Assembly: GCF_023856365.1 (NCBI RefSeq)
Contig: NC_064553.1
Location: 20,051,453-20,115,452 of the forward strand
From: Brienomyrus brachyistius
Lineage: Eukaryota > Chordata > Actinopteri > Osteoglossiformes > Mormyridae
DNA: 64,000 nt
Reading direction: 5' to 3'
The first letter of the stretch is position 1. Each line of letters starts with the position of its first letter. The translations under genes were made by a program, and so were the position numbers. Positions 8,857 through 19,200 of the stretch are shown piece after piece. The notes beneath the pieces were generated by a model that saw nothing but the letters and a program-made list of their open reading frames with translations, did not search any database and was not told the origin of the DNA.

Positions 8857-9529
8857 GTTTCCAGTTGAACCCTAAGGAGTAGGTTAAGTCCAGCCTTGGC
8901 TTCCAAGCTGACGTTTTTCTACATATGTGCTCGTGTATCATGGACAGTAAGAGGGGGCAGGCAAGGAGAGAATTTCTCTCTCTTTGGGGATCAATAGAGT
9001 GTTGCTATTATAACGTCTAAAACGTATGATGGTCTGTCGATAAATCAATAACAATATCAATGAAGTCAATGTTTATCTAAAGAAATCAGAATTCAGGAAA
9101 AGCCAGGGGCCGGACCGAGTGTAGGGGGCGTGGCCAGAGACAGCCTGCTGACTGTTCCAAATCATGGGTGCATGTTACAAGTCCGGAACATATTTTAACT
9201 TAGTACTAACTTAGCATCATATTTGATCTGATTCGACTGAATATCCCAGGTTTCCATCTCTCATGCATCTGGTGTGACGTGTTTTCAGACTCTCAGGCTG
9301 GCGCAAAGAAATCTTACGGGAATTGAACGTCTCACTCCGGTCAGCTGACCAAAGTTGGTAACCTTGGTATTGTGTGTAGGAGATTCGGTATAACTATAAT
9401 TTCGTTCTCCATTTACATGCCCGTAGTGTCTTTAAGTGTTATGTAGTTTTGCCTGAAACGCAAAAATAAAACAAAGCAATTAAAGCCAAGCAGTTGCTCA
9501 AATTCTGCTGTAGCGATTGAAGAACTTTT

Positions 9530-9638
9530 GTCGGAAGCCGGATTCGAACCCACGCCTTACTTCGGAGAACAGAATACACCTTACTTTGAACGGCCATTTA
9601 AGCTGCGTCGAAGGTTGAGACCGCTCGGCCATGGGGCA
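9530..9638 (-). pseudogene. tRNA-Leu-like segment, short form (S3)
   Basis: Matches S1 across the A box, B box and 3' end. Confidence 0.6.
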
Positions 9639-10311
9639 GTTTCCAGTTGAACCCTAAGGAGTAGGTTAAGTCCAGCCTTGGCTTCCAAGCTGACGTTTTT
9701 CGACATATGTGCTCGTGTATCATGGACAGTAAGAGGGGGCAGGCAAGGAGAGAATTTCTCTCTCTTTGGGGATCAATAGAGTGTTGCTATTATAACGTCT
9801 AAAACGTATGATGGTCTGTCGATAAATCAATAACAATATCAATGAAGTCAATGTTTATCTAAAGAAATCAGAATTCAGGAAAAGCCAGGGGCCGGACCGA
9901 GTGTAGGGGGCGTGGCCAGAGACAGCCTGCTGACTGTTCCAAATCATGGGTGCATGTTACAAGTCCGGAACATATTTTAACTTAGTACTAACTTAGCATC
10001 ATATTTGATCTGATTCGACTGAATATCCCAGGTTTCCATCTCTCATGCATCTGGTGTGACGTGTTTTCAGACTCTCAGGCTGGCGCAAAGAAATCTTACG
10101 GGAATTGAACGTCTCACTCCGGTCAGCTGACCAAAGTTGGTAACCTTGGTATTGTGTGTAGGAGATTCGGTATAACTATAATTTCGTTCTCCATTTACAT
10201 GCCCGTAGTGTCTTTAAGTGTTATGTAGTTTTGCCTGAAACGCAAAAATAAAACAAAGCAATTAAAGCCAAGCAGTTGCTCAAATTCTGCTGTAGCGATT
10301 GAAGAACTTTT

Positions 10312-10420
10312 GTCGGAAGCCGGATTCGAACCCACGCCTTACTTCGGAGAACAGAATACACCTTACTTTGAACGGCCATTTAAGCTGCGTCGAAGGTTGA
10401 GACCGCTTGGCCATGGGGCA
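10312..10420 (-). pseudogene. tRNA-Leu-like segment, short form (S4), A-box variant
   Basis: The A box reads TGGCCAAGCGG (G to A). The same change occurs at only one place in the + array (32589-32697). Confidence 0.6.
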
Positions 10421-11093
10421 GTTTCCAGTTGAACCCTAAGGAGTAGGTTAAGTCCAGCCTTGGCTTCCAAGCTGACGTTTTTCGACATATGTGCTCGTGT
10501 ATCATGGACAGTAAGAGGGGGCAGGCAAGGAGAGAATTTCTCTCTCTTTGGGGATCAATAGAGTGTTGCTATTATAACGTCTAAAACGTATGATGGTCTG
10601 TCGATAAATCAATAACAATATCAATGAAGTCAATGTTTATCTAAAGAAATCAGAATTCAGGAAAAGCCAGGGGCCGGACCGAGTGTAGGGGGCGTGGCCA
10701 GAGACAGCCTGCTGACTGTTCCAAATCATGGGTGCATGTTACAAGTCCGGAACATATTTTAACTTAGTACTAACTTAGCATCATATTTGATCTGATTCGA
10801 CTGAATATCCCAGGTTTCCATCTCTCATGCATCTGGTGTGACGTGTTTTCAGACTCTCAGGCTGGCGCAAAGAAATCTTACGGGAATTGAACGTCTCACT
10901 CCGGTCAGCTGACCAAAGTTGGTAACCTTGGTATTGTGTGTAGGAGATTCGGTATAACTATAATTTCGTTCTCCATTTACATGCCCGTAGTGTCTTTAAG
11001 TGTTATGTAGTTTTGCCTGAAACGCAAAAATGAAACAAAGCAATTAAAGCCAAGCAGTTGCTCAAATTCTGCTGTAGCGATTGAAGAACTTTT

Positions 11094-11202
11094 GTCGGAA
11101 GCTGGATTCGAACCCATGCCTTACTTCGGAGAACAGAATACACCTTACTTTGAACGGCCATTTAAGCTGCGTCGAAGGTTGAGACCGCTCGGCCATGGGG
11201 CA
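11094..11202 (-). pseudogene. tRNA-Leu-like segment, short form (S5)
   Basis: Carries GGCATGGGTTCG before the T loop, and GGATACTGCC at its 5' edge. Both variants are shared only with the + strand copy at 31807-31915. Confidence 0.6.
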
Positions 11203-11434
11203 GTATCCAGTTGAACCCTAAGGAGTAGGTTAAGTCCAGCCTTGGCTTCCAAGCTGACGTTTTTCTACATATGTGCTCGTGTATCATGGACAGTAAGAGG
11301 GGGCAGGCAAGGAGAGAATTTCTCTCTCTTTGGGGATCAATAGAGTGTTGCTATTATAACGTCTAAAACGTATGATGGTCTGTCGATAAATCAATAACAA
11401 TATGAATGAAGTCAATGTTTATCTAAAGAAATCA

Positions 11435-11524
11435 GAATGACAGTGTATGTTATTTAACAACCTGAACACAACACGAAACGTTAGCAGTAACATATGATGC
11501 TCTGCTGCCTTCAGTGAAAGTCCT
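11435..11524 (-). repeat. Long-form monomer tail at the orientation switch
   Basis: After S5 the sequence does not continue with the short-form junction. It takes the tail seen at 6403-6492 (GACAGTGTATG, AACCTGAACACAACACG, CTTCAGTGAAAGTCCT). The preceding TATGAATGAAG is also the long-form variant. The block of short monomers is therefore bracketed by long-form sequence on both sides. It ends at precisely the nucleotide where long monomers end. Confidence 0.85.
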
Positions 11525-11582
11525 AATTGCTTTGTTTTATTTTTGCGTTTCAGGCAAAACTACATAACACTTAAAGACACTA
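11525..11582 (+). repeat. 58-bp satellite fragment at the inversion point
   Basis: AATTGCTTTGTTTTATTTTT through AAAGACACTA is a partial + strand copy of the region just downstream of the pseudo-tRNA. It is followed abruptly by GACAAAAGTTC, where the first full + strand repeat starts. This marks the divergent (head-to-head) boundary of the two arrays. Confidence 0.85.
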
Positions 11583-11764
11583 GACAAAAGTTCTTCAATC
11601 GCTACAGCAGAATTTGAGCAACTATCTGGCTTTAATTGCTTTGTTTTATTTCTGCGTTTCAGGCAAAACTACATAACACTTAAAGACACTACGGGCATGT
11701 AAATGGAGAACGAAATTATAGTTATACCGAATCTCCTACACACAATACCAAGGTTACCAACTTT

Positions 11765-11776
11765 GGTCAGCTGACC
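11765..11776. repeat. 12-bp perfect palindrome in each short monomer (representative)
   Basis: GGTCAGCTGACC, with an E-box-like CAGCTG core. It is perfect in short monomers and imperfect in long ones (GGTCAGCTGAGC). It recurs once per 782 bp. Function unknown. Confidence 0.7.
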
Positions 11777-12134
11777 GGAGTGAGACGTTCAATTCCCGTA
11801 AGATTTCTTTGCGCCAGCCTGAGAGTCTGAAAACACGTCACACCAGATGCATGAGAGATGGAAACCTGGGATATTCAGTCGAATCAGATCAAATATGATG
11901 CTAAGTTAGTACTAAGTTAAAATATGTTCCGGACTTGTAACATGCACCCATGATTTGGAACAGTCAGCAGGCTGTCTCTGGCCACGCCCCCTACACTCGG
12001 TCCGGCCCCTGGCTTTTCCTGAATTCTGATTTCTTTAGATAAACATTGACTTCATTGATATTGTTATTGATTTATCGACAGACCATCATACGTTTTAGAC
12101 GTTATAATAGCAACACTCTATTGATCCCCAAAGA

Positions 12135-12149
12135 GAGAGAAATTCTCTC
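12135..12149. repeat. 7+7 inverted repeat in each monomer (representative)
   Basis: GAGAGAA-A-TTCTCTC lies about 110 bp upstream of the pseudo-tRNA start. It recurs in all short monomers; at 41850 the centre base is T. Confidence 0.5.
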
Positions 12150-12207
12150 CTTGCCTGCCCCCTCTTACTGTCCATGATACACGAGCACATATGTAGAAAG
12201 ACGTCAG

Positions 12208-12220
12208 CTTGGAAGCCAAG
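12208..12220 (+). repeat. Small hairpin upstream of pseudo-tRNA (representative)
   Basis: CTTGG-AAG-CCAAG forms a 5-bp stem with a 3-nt loop about 40 nt upstream of the pseudo-tRNA. It is present in long and short monomers. Confidence 0.4.
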
Positions 12221-12265
12221 GCTGGACTTAACCTACTCCTTAGGGTTCAACTGGAATCTGCCCCA

Positions 12266-12276
12266 TGGCCGAGCGG
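12266..12276 (+). promoter_or_regulatory. Pol III A box (representative)
   Basis: TGGCCGAGCGG fits the TRGCNNAGYGG consensus of internal type 2 Pol III promoters. It is conserved in nearly all 74 copies. Confidence 0.7.
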
Positions 12277-12346
12277 TCTCAACCTTCGACGCAGCTTAAA
12301 TGGCCGTTCAAAGTAAGGTGTATTCTGTTCTCCGAAGTAAGGCGTG

Positions 12347-12357
12347 GGTTCGAATCC
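12347..12357 (+). promoter_or_regulatory. Pol III B box (representative)
   Basis: GGTTCGAATCC matches the GGTTCGANTCC TFIIIC-binding consensus exactly, 81 nt after the A box start. Exceptions are listed under the variant copies. Confidence 0.75.
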
Positions 12358-12425
12358 AGCTTCCGACAAAAGTTCTTCAATCGCTACAGCAGAATTTGAG
12401 CAACTGCTTGGCTTTAATTGCTTTG

Positions 12426-12435
12426 TTTTATTTTT
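12426..12435 (+). terminator. Putative Pol III terminator (representative)
   Basis: TTTTATTTTT lies about 60 nt after the pseudo-tRNA and contains the first run of four or more T downstream. It predicts an RNA of roughly 175 nt if transcription starts near 12259. The T-run persists in all monomers in variant forms (GTTTTATTTTT, CTTTTATTTTT, GTTTCATTTTT, GTTTTATTTCT). Confidence 0.5.
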
Positions 12436-13040
12436 GCGTTTCAGGCAAAACTACATAACACTTAAAGACACTACGGGCATGTAAATGGAGAACGAAATTA
12501 TAGTTATACCGAATCTCCTACACACAATACCAAGGTTACCAACTTTGGTCAGCTGACCGGAGTGAGACGTTCAATTCCCGTAAGATTTCTTTGCGCCAGC
12601 CTGAGAGTCTGAAAACACGTCACACCAGATGCATGAGAGATGGAAACCTGGGATATTCAGTCGAATCAGATCAAATATGATGCTAAGTTAGTACTAAGTT
12701 AAAATATGTTCCGGACTTGTAACATGCACCCATGATTTGGAACAGTCAGCAGGCTGTCTCTGGCCACGCCCCCTACACTCGGTCCGGCCCCTGGCTTTTC
12801 CTGAATTCTGATTTCTTTAGATAAACATTGACTTCATTGATATTGTTATTGATTTATCGACAGACCATCATACGTTTTAGACGTTATAATAACAACACTC
12901 TATTGATCCCGAAAGAGAGAGAAATTCTCTCCTTGCCTGCCCCCTCTTACTGTCCATGATACACAAGCACATATGTAGAAAAACGTCAGCTTGGAAGCCA
13001 AGGCTGGACTTAACCTACTCCTTAGGGTTCAACTGGAAAC

Positions 13041-13149
13041 TGCCCCATGGCCGAGCGGTCTCAACCTTCGATGCAGCTTAAATGGCCGTTCGAAGTAAGG
13101 TGTATTCTGTTCTCCGAAGTAAGGCGTGGGTTCGAATCCGGCTTCCGAC
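13041..13149 (+). pseudogene. tRNA-Leu-like copy, first of the duplicated 7-period block
   Basis: Has TTCGATGCAGC and a private CGTTCGAAGTAAGG (elsewhere CGTTCAAAGTAAGG). The monomer is 781 bp because the T-run is shortened to GCTTTTTTTATTTCTG. Confidence 0.6.
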
Positions 13150-16100
13150 AAAAGTTCTTCAATCGCTACAGCAGAATTTGAGCCACTATCTGGCTTTAAT
13201 TGCTTTTTTTATTTCTGCGTTTCAGGCAAAACTACATAACACTTAAAGACACTACGGGCATGTAAATGGAGAACGAAATTATAGTTATACCGAATCTCCT
13301 ACACACAATACCAAGGTTACCAACTTTGGTCAGCTGACCGGAGTGAGACGTTCAATTCCCGTAAGATTTCTTTGCGCCAGCCTGAGAGTCTGAAAACACG
13401 TCACACCAGATGCATGAGAGATGGAAACCTGGGATATTCAGTCGAATCAGATCAAATATGATGCTAAGTTAGTACTAAGTTAAAATATGTTCCGGACTTG
13501 TAACATGCACCCATGATTTGGAACAGTCAGCAGGCTGTCTCTGGCCACGCCCCCTACACTCGGTCCAGCCCCTGGCTTTTCCTGAATTCTGATTTCTTTA
13601 GATAAACATTGACTTCATTGATATTGTTATTGATTTATCGACAGACCATCATACGTTTTAGACGTTATAATAACAACACTCTATTGATCCCCAAAGAGAG
13701 AGAAATTCTCTCCTTGCCTGCCCCCTCTTACTGTCCATGATACACAAGCACATATGTAGAAAAACGTCAGCTTGGAAGCCAAGGCTGGACTTAACCTACT
13801 CCTTAGGGTTCAATTGGAAACTGCCCCATGGCCGAGCGGTCTCAACCTTCGATGCAGCTTAAATGGCCGTTCAAAGTAAGGTGTATTCTGTTCTCCGAAG
13901 TAAGGCGTGGGTTCGAATCCGGCTTCCGACAAAAGTTCTTCAATCGCTACAGCAGAATTTGAGCCACTATCTGGCTTTAATTGCTTTGTTTTATTTCTGC
14001 GTTTCAGGCAAAACTACATAACACTTAAAGACACTACGGGCATGTAAATGGAGAACGAAATTATAGTTATACCGAATCTCCTACACACAATACCAAGGTT
14101 ACCAACTTTGGTCAGCTGACCGGAGTGAGACGTTCAATTCCCGTAAGATTTCTTTGCGCCAGCCTGAGAGTCTGAAAACACGTCACACCAGATGCATGAG
14201 AGATGGAAACCTGGGATATTCAGTCGAATCAGATCAAATATGATGCTAAGTTAGTACTAAGTTAAAATATGTTCCGGACTTGTAACATGCACCCATGATT
14301 TGGAACAGTCAGCAGGCTGTCTCTGGCCACGCCCCCTACACTCGGTCCGGCCCCTGGCTTTTCCTGAATTCTGATTTCTTTAGATAAACATTGACTTCAT
14401 TGATATTGTTATTGATTTATCGACAGACCATCATACGTTTTAGACGTTATAATAACAACACTCTATTGATCCCCAAAGAGAGAGAAATTCTCTCCTTGCC
14501 TGCCCCCTCTTACTGTCCATGATACACGAGCACATATGTAGAAAAACGTCAGCTTGGAAGCCAAGGCTGGACTTAACCTACTCCTTAGGGTTCAACTGGA
14601 AACTGCCCCATGGCCGAGCGGTCTCAACCTTCGACGCAGCTTAAATGGCCGTTCAAAGTAAGGTGTATTCTGTTCTCCGAAGTAAGGCGTGAGTTCGAAT
14701 CCGGCTTCCGACAAAAGTTCTTCAATCGCTACAGCAGAATTTGAGCAACTATCTGGCTTTAATTGCTTTGTTTTATTTTTGCGTTTCAGGCAAAACTACA
14801 TAACACTTAAAGACACTACGGGCATGTAAATGGAGAACGAAATTATAGTTATACCGAATCTCCTACACACAATACCAAGGTTACCAACTTTGGTCAGCTG
14901 ACCGGAGTGAGACGTTCAATTCCCGTAAGATTTCTTTGCGCCAGCCTGAGAGTCTGAAAACACGTCACACCAGATGCATGAGAGATGGAAACCTGGGATA
15001 TTCAGTCGAATCAGATCAAATATGATGCTAAGTTAGTACTAAGTTAAAATATGTTCCGGACTTGTAACATGCACCCATGATTTGGAACAGTCAGCAGGCT
15101 GTCTCTGGCCACGCCCCCTACACTCGGTCCGGCCCCTGGCTTTTCCTGAATTCTGATTTCTTTAGATAAACATTGACTTCATTGATATTGTTATTGATTT
15201 ATCGACAGACCATCATACGTTTTAGACGTTATAATAACAACACTCTATTGATCCCCAAAGAGAGAGAAATTCTCTCCTTGCCTGCCCCCTCTTACTGTCC
15301 ATGATACACGAGCACATATGTAGAAAAACGTCAGCTTGGAAGCCAAGGCTGGACTTAACCTACTCCTTAGGGTTCAACTGGAAACTGCCCCATGGCCGAG
15401 CGGTCTCAACCTTCGACGCAGCTTAAATGGCCGTTCAAAGTAAGGTGTATTCTGTTCTCCGAAGTAAGGCGTGGGTTCGAATCCAGCTTCCGACAAAAGT
15501 TCTTCAATCGCTACAGCAGAATTTGAGCAACTGCTTGGCTTTAATTGCTTTGTTTTATTTTTGCGTTTCAGGCAAAACTACATAACACTTAAAGACACTA
15601 CGGGCATGTAAATGGAGAACGAAATTATAGTTATACCGAATCTCCTACACACAATACCAAGGTTACCAACTTTGGTCAGCTGACCGGAGTCAGACGTTCA
15701 ATTCCCGTAAGATTTCTTTGCGCCAGCCTGAGAGTCTGAAAACACGTCACACCAGATGCATGAGAGATGGAAACCTGGGATATTCAGTCGAATCAGATCA
15801 AATATGATGCTAAGTTACTACTAAGTTAAAATATGTTCCGGACTTGTAACATGCACCCATGATTTGGAACAGTCAGCAGGCTGTCTCTGGCCACGCCCCC
15901 TACACTCGGTCCGGCCCCTGGCTTTTCCTGAATTCTGATTTCTTTAGATAAACATTGACTTCATTGATATTGTTATTGATTTATCGACAGACCATCATAC
16001 GTTTTAGACGTTATAATAGCAACACTCTATTGATCCCCAAAGAGAGAGAAATTCTCTCCTTGCCTGCCCCCTCTTACTGTCCATGATACACGAGCACATA

Positions 16101-16167
16101 TGTAGAAAAACGTCAGCTTGGAAGCCAAGGCTGGACTTAACCTACTCCTTAGGGTTCAACTGGAAAC

Positions 16168-16276
16168 TGCCCCATGGCCGAGCGGTCTCAACCTTCGACG
16201 CAGCTTAAATGGCCGTTCAAAGTTAGGTGTATTCTGTTCTCCGAAGTAAGGCGTGGGTTCGAAACCAGCTTCCGAC
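16168..16276 (+). pseudogene. tRNA-Leu-like copy with damaged B box
   Basis: The B box reads GGTTCGAAACC and the intron-like part CAAAGTTAGG. Both changes recur together only at 46665-46773. Confidence 0.6.
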
Positions 16277-19200
16277 AAAAGTTCTTCAATCGCTACAGCA
16301 GAATTTGAGCAACTGCTTGGCTTTAATTGCTTTCTTTTATTTTTGCGTTTCAGGCAAAACTACATAACACTTAAAGACACTACGGGCATGTAAATGGAGA
16401 ACGAAATTATAGTTATACCGAATCTCCTACACACAATACCAAGGTTACCAACTTTGGTCAGCTGACCGGAATGAGACGTTCAATTCCCGTAAGATTTCTT
16501 TGCGCCAGCCTGAGAGTCTGAAAACACGTCACACCAGATGCATGAGAGATGGAAACCTGGGATATTCAGTCGAATCAGATCAAATATGATGCTAAGTTAG
16601 TACTAAGTTAAAATATGTTCCGGACTTGTAACATGCACCCATGATTTGGAACAGTCAGCAGGCTGTCTCTGGCCACGCCCCCTACACTCGTTCCGGCCCC
16701 TGGCTTTTCCTGAATTCTGATTTCTTTAGATAAACATTGACTTCATTGATATTGTTATTGATTTATCGACAGACCATCATACGTTTTAGACGTTATAATA
16801 GCAACACTCTATTGATCCCCAAAGAGAGAGAAATTCTCTCCTTGCCTGCCCCCTCTTACTGTCCATGATACACGAGCACATATGTAGAAAAACGTCAGCT
16901 TGGAAGCCAAGGCTGGACTTAACCTACTCCTTAGGGTTCAACTGGAAACTGCCCCATGGCCGAGCGGTCTCAACCTTCGACGCAGCTTAAATGGCCGTTC
17001 AAAGTAAGGTGTATTCTGTTCTCCGAAGTAAGGCGTGGGTTCGAATCCAGCTTCCGACAAAAGTTCTTCAATCGCTACAGCAGAATTTGAGCAACTGCTT
17101 GGCTTTAATTGCTTTCTTTTATTTTTGCGTTTCAGGCAAAACTACATAACACTTAAAGACACTACGGGCATGTAAATGGAGAACGAAATTATAGTTATAC
17201 CGAATCTCCTACACACAATACCAAGGTTACCAACTTTGGTCAGCTGACCGGAGTGAGACGTTCAATTCCCGTAAGATTTCTTTGCGCCAGCCTGAGAGTC
17301 TGAAAACACGTCACACCAGATGCATGAGAGATGGAAACCTGGGATATTCAGTCGAATCAGATCAAATATGATGCTAAGTTAGTACTAAGTTAAAATATGT
17401 TCCGGACTTGTAACATGCACCCATGATTTGGAACAGTCAGCAGGCTGTCTCTGGCCACGCCCCCTACACTCGGTCCGGCCCCTGGCTTTTCCTGAATTCT
17501 GATTTCTTTAGATAAACATTGACTTCATTGATATTGTTATTGATTTATCGACAGACCATCATACGTTTTAGACGTTATAATAGCAACACTCTATTGATCC
17601 CCAAAGAGAGAGAAATTCTCTCCTTGCCTGCCCCCTCTTACTGTCCATGATACACGAGCACATATGTAGAAAAACGTCAGCTTGGAAGCCAAGGCTGGAC
17701 TTAACCTACTCCTTAGGGTTCAACTGGAATCTGCCCCATGGCCGAGCGGTCTCAACCTTCGACGCAGCTTAAATGGCCGTTCAAAGTAAGGTGTATTCTG
17801 TTCTCCGAAGTAAGGCGTGGGTTCGAATCCAGCTTCCGACAAAAGTTCTTCAATCGCTACAGCAGAATTTGAGCAACTGCTTGGCTTTAATTGCTTTGTT
17901 TTATTTTTGCGTTTCAGGCAAAACTACATAACACTTAAAGACACTACGGGCATGTAAATGGAGAACGAAATTATAGTTATACCGAATCTCCTACACACAA
18001 TACCAAGGTTACCAACTTTGGTCAGCTGACCGGAGTGAGACGTTCAATTCCCGTAAGATTTCTTTGCGCCAGCCTGAGAGTCTGAAAACACGTCACACCA
18101 GATGCATGAGAGATGGAAACCTGGGATATTCAGTCGAATCAGATCAAATATGATGCTAAGTTAGTACTAAGTTAAAATATGTTCCGGACTTGTAACATGC
18201 ACCCATGATTTGGAACAGTCAGCAGGCTGTCTCTGGCCACGCCCCCTACACTCGGTCCGGCCCCTGGCTTTTCCTGAATTCTGATTTCTTTAGATAAACA
18301 TTGACTTCATTGATATTGTTATTGATTTATCGACAGACCATCATACGTTTTAGACGTTATAATAACAACACTCTATTGATCCCGAAAGAGAGAGAAATTC
18401 TCTCCTTGCCTGCCCCCTCTTACTGTCCATGATACACAAGCACATATGTAGAAAAACGTCAGCTTGGAAGCCAAGGCTGGACTTAACCTACTCCTTAGGG
18501 TTCAACTGGAAACTGCCCCATGGCCGAGCGGTCTCAACCTTCGATGCAGCTTAAATGGCCGTTCAAAGTAAGGTGTATTCTGTTCTCCGAAGTAAGGCGT
18601 GGGTTCGAATCCGGCTTCCGACAAAAGTTCTTCAATCGCTACAGCAGAATTTGAGCCACTATCTGGCTTTAATTGCTTTTTTTATTTCTGCGTTTCAGGC
18701 AAAACTACATAACACTTAAAGACACTACGGGCATGTAAATGGAGAACGAAATTATAGTTATACCGAATCTCCTACACACAATACCAAGGTTACCAACTTT
18801 GGTCAGCTGACCGGAGTGAGACGTTCAATTCCCGTAAGATTTCTTTGCGCCAGCCTGAGAGTCTGAAAACACGTCACACCAGATGCATGAGAGATGGAAA
18901 CCTGGGATATTCAGTCGAATCAGATCAAATATGATGCTAAGTTAGTACTAAGTTAAAATATGTTCCGGACTTGTAACATGCACCCATGATTTGGAACAGT
19001 CAGCAGGCTGTCTCTGGCCACGCCCCCTACACTCGGTCCAGCCCCTGGCTTTTCCTGAATTCTGATTTCTTTAGATAAACATTGACTTCATTGATATTGT
19101 TATTGATTTATCGACAGACCATCATACGTTTTAGACGTTATAATAACAACACTCTATTGATCCCCAAAGAGAGAGAAATTCTCTCCTTGCCTGCCCCCTC

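Larger units (their letters stand above)
7525..11434 (-). repeat. Satellite block, five 782-bp monomers (S1-S5), minus orientation
   Basis: GAATTCAGGAAAAGCC recurs at 7525, 8307, 9089, 9871 and 10653, exactly 782 bp apart, and the next homologous point is 11435. Monomers differ from each other at only a few sites. Diagnostic variants are GTTTTTCGACATATG in S1, S3 and S4 against TTTCTACATATG in S2 and S5; CGCTTGGCCATGG in S4 only; and GGCAGTATCCAG, CCCATGCCTTAC and AAAATGAAAC in S5 only. These same variants occur, reverse-complemented and in the mirrored order, in + strand monomers at about 31.57-35.48 kb. Confidence 0.95.
12259..12367 (+). pseudogene. tRNA-Leu-like Pol III segment, representative of the + array
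   Basis: Order along the strand: TGCCCCA in the place of the 5' acceptor strand; A box at 12266-12276; a diverged D/anticodon region with GTTCAAAGTAAGG; an intron-like middle; ATTCTGTTCTCC; B box at 12347-12357; 3' TTCCGAC. Its length of 109 nt fits an intron-containing leucine tRNA gene (about 85 nt plus an intron of 20-25 nt). The acceptor strands do not pair, the D stem lacks a GGC partner for GCC, and the T stem has a mismatch plus a G-U pair. It is read as a Pol III-competent pseudo-tRNA or SINE head. Serine or other class II tRNA origins are less likely, because GGCGTGGGTTCGAATCC matches tRNA-Leu best from memory. Confidence 0.65.

Noticed and set aside
11540..11565. Conserved splice acceptor (T-rich tract followed by GTTTCAG) in every monomer
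   Set aside because: No open frame or donor site follows in a consistent way, so it is more simply the T-run serving as a possible Pol III terminator.
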